Of a stretch of DNA of 19,800 nt, positions 14,562 through 19,800 are shown in pieces. The notes under the pieces are model-generated. The model had not been told where the DNA came from, did no database searches, and worked only from the letters and a program-made list of their open reading frames with translations. Location: positions 1 to 19,800 of the forward strand of contig CAJUDM010000042.1 in assembly GCA_910584915.1 (NCBI GenBank), read 5' to 3'. The DNA is from an uncultured Lachnospiraceae bacterium. GTDB lineage: Bacteria > Bacillota > Clostridia > Lachnospirales > Lachnospiraceae. Numbering within the stretch: the first letter of the stretch is position 1; the number at the start of each line of letters is the position of its first letter. The position numbers were made by a program, and so were the translations under genes.

Positions 14562-14665
14562 TTTATCCTGTCGGGATCCAAATGGGGAAATCTGTCAATG
14601 CAGCAGACAGATCTGATCACGGTATGAAGAATCATTATAAAATCAAAAAATTTTTAAAAAAGTAC

Positions 14666-14694
14666 TTGCATTTTTTAGAAAAATGTAATAAGAT
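14666..14694 (+). promoter_or_regulatory. Promoter of tRNA-Glu
   Basis: TTGCAT (14666-14671) and TAAGAT (14689-14694) with a 17-base spacer, in an A/T-rich stretch. The start near 14701 leaves a short leader of about 24 bases before the mature tRNA. Confidence 0.6.
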
Positions 14695-14724
14695 AAGCAA
14701 GTGCGATACAGCAGTGTTGCAAAT

Positions 14725-14796
14725 GGCTGATTGGTCAAGCGGTTAAGACGCCGCCCTCTCACGGCGGAAACAGGGGTTCGATTCCCCTATCAGCTG
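14725..14796 (+). tRNA. tRNA-Glu (anticodon CTC)
   Basis: A full cloverleaf is visible. The acceptor arm GGCTGAT pairs with ATCAGCT (one G-U at the first pair). The D-arm region reads TGGTCAAGCGGTTAAGA. The anticodon stem CCGCC/GGCGG holds loop CTCTCAC, giving anticodon CTC for GAG codons. The T-arm is GGGG-TTCGATT-CCCC, with discriminator G at 14796. CCA is not encoded. The D-arm and anticodon arm closely resemble Bacillota tRNA-Glu. Confidence 0.93.
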
Positions 14797-14830
14797 CGAC
14801 TGTTTATGACAGCCCAACCCTGAAAGAGTT

Positions 14831-14869
14831 CTGAAAGCCCGGTAAATAAGCGGGATTCAGGGCTTTTTT
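14831..14869 (+). terminator. Terminator of tRNA-Glu
   Basis: CTGAA (14831-14835) and CCCG can pair with CGGG (14851-14854) and TTCAG (14856-14860), or AAGCCC with GGGCTT as an alternative. A run of six T then GTTTTT follows. This is a typical intrinsic terminator 35 bases after the tRNA. Confidence 0.75.
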
Positions 14870-14900
14870 GTTTTTCGTGAACAAGCGTGCGGCGCCAGCG

Positions 14901-14929
14901 AAAAGAGCCGCCTGAAAAACATGTGGCTC
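14901..14929 (-). terminator. Possible terminator of polC
   Basis: On the minus strand GAGCCAC (14929-14923) pairs with GCGGCTC (14911-14905), seven pairs with one G-U and an 11-base loop, followed by TTTTCG. It lies 76 bases after the polC stop. The stem is modest and the T-run short, so it is a weaker call than the two neighbouring terminators. The remaining bases between the tRNA terminator and polC hold nothing else I can support. Confidence 0.45.
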
Positions 14930-15004
14930 CGATATATATCCTGGAATGCGGATGACCTCAAGCACCTGGCGCGATCCGCGATCTCCTCCGAAGAGGGCAG
15001 GATT

Positions 15005-18000
15005 TTACCCCTGCCCCGCCTTCACAAGATCAAACAGGCTGATCTGGTTGCTCTCCGGCAGGTCTCCCAGGATTCCCAGGTCACCTAACTGGTCCGCCAT
15101 TGTCTTTCCCACCTTCGCCCGCTCTTTAAAATCATCCTTTGACAAAAACTGCCCCTGCTTCGCCGCCTCGCAGATCGCGTATGCCGCCTTTTCCCCGAGC
15201 CCGTCAATGCTGCTGAAAGAGGGCAGCAGCTTCCCGTCCACGATCTGGAACAGCCTGGCGTCGGACTTGTACAGGTCGATGGGCAGAAACTCAAAGCCTC
15301 TGGCGTACATCTCCTGCACGATCTTCATATCCCGCATGGAATCCTGCTCTTTTTTGGATAGCTGATCTTTCCCTCTCCTCTTATAGTCATTCAGTGTGCG
15401 CTCCAGATGTTCCCTTCCCTGACACATGATCTCATAGGAGAACGCCGACGCCCTGATGCTGAAAAACGCCGCGTAGTAGGCGAGGGGATGATACACCTTG
15501 CAGTAGGCGATGCGCCATGCCATCATAACATACGCCGCCGCGTGCGCCTTCGGGAACATGTACTTGATCTTTTTGCAGGACCAGATATACCAGTCCGGCA
15601 CATTGTTTGCTTCCATCGCCTCCTCCCACTCCGGGCGAAGCCCCTTTCCCTTCCGGACGCTCTCCATGATCTTGAAAGAGAGCGCCGGATCTAATCCCAT
15701 ATGGATCAGATAGATCATAATATCGTCACGGCAGCAGATCGCCGTGGAGATCGTCGCCTTGCCCTCCTCGATCAGCGTCTGGGCATTGCCCAGCCATACA
15801 TCCGTGCCATGTCCCAAGCCGGATATTCTGATCAGATCCGAAAAGTGCTGGGGTTTGGTATCCAAAAGCATCTGAATGACAAACTCGGTCCCGAACTCCG
15901 GGATGCCCAGGGAACCCACCGGGCAGCCGCCGATGTCCTCCGGCGTGATGCCCAGCGCCTCCGTCGAGGTGAACAGGCTCATCACCGCCTTATCATCCAG
16001 CGGGATCGTGGTGGGGTCGAGCCCCGTCAGGTCCTGCAGCATGCGGATCATGGTGGGATCATCATGCCCGAGAATATCGAGCTTCAACAGGTTGTGGTCG
16101 ATGGAATGATAGTCAAAATGGGTCGTGACAATGTCCGTCGTCATATCGTTCGCCGGATGCTGTACCGGCGTGAAAGAGTTGATGTCCTCCCCCACCGGGA
16201 GCACCACGATACCGCCCGGGTGCTGCCCCGTGCTTCTCCTGATGCCGGTGCATCCCTGGACGATCCTGTCGATCTCGCAGTTGCGCTTATGTATCTCATG
16301 TTCATCATAATAATTTTTTACGTAGCCGAAAGCGGTCTTATCCGCCATCGTGGCGATGGTTCCCGCCCGGTAAGTCTGCCCGTGGCCGAAGATCACCTCC
16401 GTGTATTTATGCGCCTTACTCTGGTATTCTCCGGAGAAATTCAGGTCGATATCCGGCTCCTTGTCCCCCATAAATCCGAGGAATGTCTCGAAGGGGATGT
16501 CAAACCCGTCCTTCACCAGCATCTCCCCGCACTTCGGGCACTTTTTATCCGGCATATCACAGCCCGCACCGCCCACAAAGGCTTTCACCTCCTCGGAATC
16601 AAAATCATAGTAGAAGCAGTGGGGGCACCTGTAGTGGGGGCTCAACGAATTTACCTCCGTGATCCCCGCGAGGAACGCCACAAAGGAGGAGCCCACGGAG
16701 CCCCTCGAGCCCACCAGATAGCCGTCCTCCACCGACTTCCACACCAGCTTCTGGGCGATGATATACATCACCGCAAAGCCGTTGTTGATAATGGAACCCA
16801 GCTCTTTTTTCATTCTCGCCTCCACGATCTCGGGCAGCGTATCGCCGTAGAGCTCATGCGCCTTGTCGTAGCAGATCCTTGTCAGCGTCTTATCCGAATC
16901 GGGAATGACAGGCGGGCATTTATCCGGGCGCACCGGCGACATCGTATCCACCATATCCGCGATCAGGTTGGTGTTGGTGATCACGATCTCCTCCGCCTTG
17001 TCGCTCCCTAAATACTGAAATTCCTCCAGCATCTCCTCCGTGGTGCGCAGGTAGAGCGGCGCCTGGTTGTCCGCATTCTCGTACTTTCTCGCCGCCATAA
17101 TGATCCGGCGGTAGATCTCGTCCTCCGGATCAAGGAAATGCACATCACAGGTAGCCACCACCGGCTTGTGAAACGTCTCCCCGAGCTCCACCACTTTTCT
17201 GTTCAGCTCTTTTATGTCCTCGAAAGAATGCACATTCTCGATCCGCTCCGACTCTATCATAAACTCATTGTTGGTGAGGGGCTGTATCTCCAGATAATCA
17301 TAAAAATTCGCGATCCTGGCAAGCTCCGCCTCCTCTCTCCCGTCGAGCAGAGCCTTGTACAGCTCCCCCGCCTCGCAGGCGCTGCCGATGATCAGTCCCT
17401 CCCTGTACTTTTGCAGCTCGCTCTTGGGTATCCTCGGCCTTCTGCTGAAATAGTCCAGATGCGCCTTGCTGACAAGGGTATACAGATTTGTCCTGCCCAC
17501 ATTGTTCTTTGCCAGAAGGATCACATGGTAAGTCGTCATCTTTTTGATGATCTCAGGGTTCGAGCGCCCCGCCTCCTCAAGCTGTGCAAGGCTCTCGATG
17601 CCGCGCTCTGTGAGCATTTTCAAAAAAGCCAGGTACATATCGGCGGTACATTCCGCATCGTCCACCGCCCTGTGATGGTTTTCCAGGGAAAGGTGCAGCG
17701 TCTTTGCCACCGCATCCAGGGTATGCTTCGCCTGCCCCGGCAAAAGGAGCCTCGCGATGCCCATCGTGTCGAGATAAGTAAATTCCCCTGCCATCCCAAG
17801 CCTTCTCGCGTTCTCTTTGATAAAACCCATATCAAACCCGGCGTTGTGGGCGGCAAGCACGGCGTCCCCGCAAAATGCAAGAAACTCCGGCAGCACCTTC
17901 TCGATGGTGTCCGCGTCCACCACCATGCTGTCGTTGATGCTCGTGAGCTGTTCTATTTTAAATGGTATGGGGCGCTCCGGGTTCACAAAAGTGGAAAAGC

Positions 18001-19630
18001 GCTCTGTCACCTTTCCGCCTCTCACCTTCACCGCGCCGATCTCTATGATCCGGTCATTTACCGGCGAAAAGCCCGTCGTCTCAATATCAAAGACCACGAT
18101 CTCGTCACACAGAAGCTGCCCCTTATCGCCGTTTACAAGGGGATTCAGGTCATCCACCAGATACCCTTCCACGCCGTAGATCACCTTGAAGAAATCAAAC
18201 TTATCCGGCTCGGCATCCCCCGCCTCTTTCCGTCTCGCCTTCTCCGCCTTCCAGAGATCCTCCCACACATGGTTCGCGTCGGGAAAGGATTGCAGCACGC
18301 CGTGATCGGTGATCGCGATCGCCGGCATCCCCCACTGGTACGCCCGCTTCACGATATCCTTCACCTCCGAAACCCCGTCCATATCGCTCATCTTCGTGTG
18401 GCAGTGCAGTTCCACCCGCTTCCTTGCGCTGTTGTCCATCCTCCTTGTCGTAAAGTCCGGAATCTTTTTGATGCCGGCAATGGAGGAAAGTCCCAGCTCA
18501 TGGTCAAACTTGTCCATCATCGCGACGCCCTTGATCTTCAAAAAGTTTCCCTTCTGCAGAGCCTCCTTGATCTCTCCGACCTGCTCCGTCTTCACAAAGA
18601 TCTTGACGCCGATGGTATCCGTCAGATCCGTGACCGTGAAGATCAGGATCGTCTTTTCGATCTTCGCGATCTCCCGCTCATCGTAGGATAATACCCTCCC
18701 GCGGATGATCACCTCGCCGATCTCGTCGGTGATATTTTCGATGGGAATATGGTCCCCCTCGAAATCCCTGCCGAAAATGACATCCGGATTTTCGGAGCGT
18801 TTGAGCGGACGATAGGCATCTCTGTCCTGCCCTCTGCCGCTGCCTGCGCCTCCACGCATACGCCCTCTGCCCGCCGCTGCCCCGGGCAGGGAAACACCCT
18901 GCATCCGTCCGGCTCCTGCTGCTTCTTTTGTCGTGCCGCCGTCTCTTGGCGCGCCGGGAGTTCCGTCGCCTGCGCTTTTCCCCTGCGCCGATGCGCCAAA
19001 TACTTCCGCCTCGGCTGCCTCCCCGCCAAAGGCTCCCTCTTCCGCGCCTCTCTCTCTTGTCATGGCGACGATCTCCGCCACCCGGTTCTCGATCCTCTGC
19101 TCCTGCTCCGCTCTGTGCTTTCTCTCCTTTTTCTCCCGGTAATCTGTCTCAATCTGCGCTCTCAGCCCGCAGCGCTCCTGAAAAATCTTCTCCAGAATCC
19201 GTACCAGCTCCCCCTCCTTCTCCCTCGCCAGAACAGACTCCTCCAACACCACCTTCACTGTCTGCTCATCCGGGTAGGAAACCTGCGCATTCTTAAAGAG
19301 AGTGTACTCCAGCGGAGACAGTTCCCTGAGTTCCTGCATAATGCTCTTCTGGTATGCCTCCATCAGCTTTTCCGGGGTATACAAAGAGGAGAGATGGAAT
19401 CTCTCATAGATTTTTATGGTCGTTGCCGCCTTCGGAAACAACTGGTTTTTGATCTCCCGCTCTAACGCCCACACCTTATCCTTTTCGATCAGATGCTCAC
19501 TGCCCAGATAAATGCGCAGGATACTCCGATCCTTCGGCGCGGAAATGCGTTCGATCTGCACATTCTCAAACAGTGCTTTTATCTCGCCCTTCAGCTGCAG
19601 GGTTGGAAATACGTCCTCAAATTGTTTCAT
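15005..19630 (-). CDS. polC: DNA polymerase III alpha subunit, PolC type
   Basis: Replicative polymerase of low-GC Gram-positives with built-in proofreading; 1541 residues, longer than the ~1440 usual for Bacillus and Geobacillus. Order: N-terminal domains (1-190), an Ala/Gly-rich linker (about 192-270), OB domain (VIIRGRVLSYDEREI), PHP domain beginning VELHCHTKMSDMDG (H409, H411) and interrupted by the DEDD exonuclease (VVFDIETTGF, D515 and E517; later HNAGFD), then the rest of PHP, a four-Cys zinc motif (CPHCFYYDF and CPKCGEM), and the polymerase core with catalytic D1060 and D1062 in EPDIDLNFSGEYQ. The C terminus has a helix-hairpin-helix-like SSIDGLGEKAAYAI. The ATG at 19630 follows GAGGT by about 6 bases. 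It is unrelated to the sugar locus. The extra length relative to Geobacillus PolC is mostly the linker. Confidence 0.98.
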   Translation of the reverse strand: MKQFEDVFPTLQLKGEIKALFENVQIERISAPKDRSILRIYLGSEHLIEKDKVWALEREIKNQLFPKAATTIKIYERFHLSSLYTPEKLMEAYQKSIMQELRELSPLEYTLFKNAQVSYPDEQTVKVVLEESVLAREKEGELVRILEKIFQERCGLRAQIETDYREKKERKHRAEQEQRIENRVAEIVAMTRERGAEEGAFGGEAAEAEVFGASAQGKSAGDGTPGAPRDGGTTKEAAGAGRMQGVSLPGAAAGRGRMRGGAGSGRGQDRDAYRPLKRSENPDVIFGRDFEGDHIPIENITDEIGEVIIRGRVLSYDEREIAKIEKTILIFTVTDLTDTIGVKIFVKTEQVGEIKEALQKGNFLKIKGVAMMDKFDHELGLSSIAGIKKIPDFTTRRMDNSARKRVELHCHTKMSDMDGVSEVKDIVKRAYQWGMPAIAITDHGVLQSFPDANHVWEDLWKAEKARRKEAGDAEPDKFDFFKVIYGVEGYLVDDLNPLVNGDKGQLLCDEIVVFDIETTGFSPVNDRIIEIGAVKVRGGKVTERFSTFVNPERPIPFKIEQLTSINDSMVVDADTIEKVLPEFLAFCGDAVLAAHNAGFDMGFIKENARRLGMAGEFTYLDTMGIARLLLPGQAKHTLDAVAKTLHLSLENHHRAVDDAECTADMYLAFLKMLTERGIESLAQLEEAGRSNPEIIKKMTTYHVILLAKNNVGRTNLYTLVSKAHLDYFSRRPRIPKSELQKYREGLIIGSACEAGELYKALLDGREEAELARIANFYDYLEIQPLTNNEFMIESERIENVHSFEDIKELNRKVVELGETFHKPVVATCDVHFLDPEDEIYRRIIMAARKYENADNQAPLYLRTTEEMLEEFQYLGSDKAEEIVITNTNLIADMVDTMSPVRPDKCPPVIPDSDKTLTRICYDKAHELYGDTLPEIVEARMKKELGSIINNGFAVMYIIAQKLVWKSVEDGYLVGSRGSVGSSFVAFLAGITEVNSLSPHYRCPHCFYYDFDSEEVKAFVGGAGCDMPDKKCPKCGEMLVKDGFDIPFETFLGFMGDKEPDIDLNFSGEYQSKAHKYTEVIFGHGQTYRAGTIATMADKTAFGYVKNYYDEHEIHKRNCEIDRIVQGCTGIRRSTGQHPGGIVVLPVGEDINSFTPVQHPANDMTTDIVTTHFDYHSIDHNLLKLDILGHDDPTMIRMLQDLTGLDPTTIPLDDKAVMSLFTSTEALGITPEDIGGCPVGSLGIPEFGTEFVIQMLLDTKPQHFSDLIRISGLGHGTDVWLGNAQTLIEEGKATISTAICCRDDIMIYLIHMGLDPALSFKIMESVRKGKGLRPEWEEAMEANNVPDWYIWSCKKIKYMFPKAHAAAYVMMAWRIAYCKVYHPLAYYAAFFSIRASAFSYEIMCQGREHLERTLNDYKRRGKDQLSKKEQDSMRDMKIVQEMYARGFEFLPIDLYKSDARLFQIVDGKLLPSFSSIDGLGEKAAYAICEAAKQGQFLSKDDFKERAKVGKTMADQLGDLGILGDLPESNQISLFDLVKAGQG

Positions 19631-19663
19631 GTTCTACCTCATATCTCTCACACTACCCGCCAT

Positions 19664-19798
19664 GTCACAGCTTCTCTGTGACTCAAATTCGTGCGGAGAA
19701 TGCCGTATTTCAGGCATTCTCCTGTGTGAGAAAAGTCTGCTTCGCAGACTTAGTACTTCTTAACGAAGCAGTCTCTGCTGCTGAGTTCTAGAAGTACT
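19664..19798. repeat. Hairpin repeat cluster upstream of polC (copy C)
   Basis: Four stems fill the bases before polC. GTCACAG (19664-19670)/CTGTGAC (19676-19682). GGAGAATGCC (19695-19704)/GGCATTCTCC (19713-19722). AAGTCTGC (19733-19740)/GCAGACTT (19744-19751). AGTACTTCT (19752-19760)/AGAAGTACT (19790-19798), the last with an inner AGCAG/CTGCT. The second stem and its TGTGTGA linker match copy A and, more loosely, copy B. I see no clear polC promoter in the visible 170 bases, so polC may be read from an upstream gene outside the window. Confidence 0.65.
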
Positions 19799-19800
19799 TC

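Noticed and set aside
14590..14612. ATCTGTC/GACAGAT inverted repeat upstream of the tRNA promoter
   Set aside because: Seven-base arms with a nine-base loop, no T-run and no promoter overlap that would define a role; could be chance.
15701..18691. Long open frames on the plus strand opposite polC
   Set aside because: They lie antisense to conserved PolC domains and show no recognisable domain; they arise from codon bias of polC.
1..19800. Insertion sequences, prophage genes or CRISPR arrays
   Set aside because: No transposase, integrase or regularly spaced direct repeats were seen; the repeats present are hairpin elements in gaps.

Overview
The window looks like a chromosomal segment of a Gram-positive, low-redundancy gut-type Bacillota, most likely a Lachnospiraceae/Clostridia member. 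This rests on a full-length PolC-type DNA polymerase III, a YesM/YesN-style two-component system, a lipoprotein-dependent CUT1 sugar transporter without its own ATPase, strong AGGAGG-type ribosome binding sites, and gaps filled with hairpin repeats. Genus-level placement cannot be made by eye.

Layout. Positions 72-8136 form a minus-strand carbohydrate operon, read right to left: lipoprotein solute-binding protein, two permeases, a GH88 unsaturated glucuronyl hydrolase, a DUF2264 putative glycosidase, a YesL-like DUF624 membrane protein, and KduI. A 379-base divergent control region (8137-8515) separates it from a plus-strand sensor kinase (8516-10378) and AraC-type response regulator (10445-12046). 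A heparinase II/III-like polysaccharide lyase without signal peptide (12076-14016, minus) converges on the regulator. Then come a small DUF378 membrane protein with its own promoter and terminator, a tRNA-Glu(CTC) with promoter and terminator, and finally polC (15005-19630, minus).

How it works together (inference). The transporter imports uronate-containing oligosaccharides. The cytoplasmic lyase cleaves them by beta-elimination, leaving 4,5-unsaturated uronic acid ends. GH88 removes the unsaturated uronate, and KduI isomerises the resulting 4-deoxy-5-ketouronate toward 2-keto-3-deoxygluconate. DUF2264 probably trims another linkage. The divergent kinase/regulator pair is the likely sensor. 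No sulfatase is present, so a weakly sulfated or unsulfated glucuronate polymer (hyaluronan, chondroitin or another glucuronan-type glycan) is the natural guess, but the substrate is not shown by the sequence. KduD, KDG kinase and aldolase and the ABC ATPase are not in the window.

The most interesting unexplained items are a multi-hairpin leader in front of the sensor kinase, a family of intergenic double-hairpin repeats, a shared promoter-proximal element in front of the transport operon and the lyase gene, and an Ala/Gly-rich insertion in PolC.
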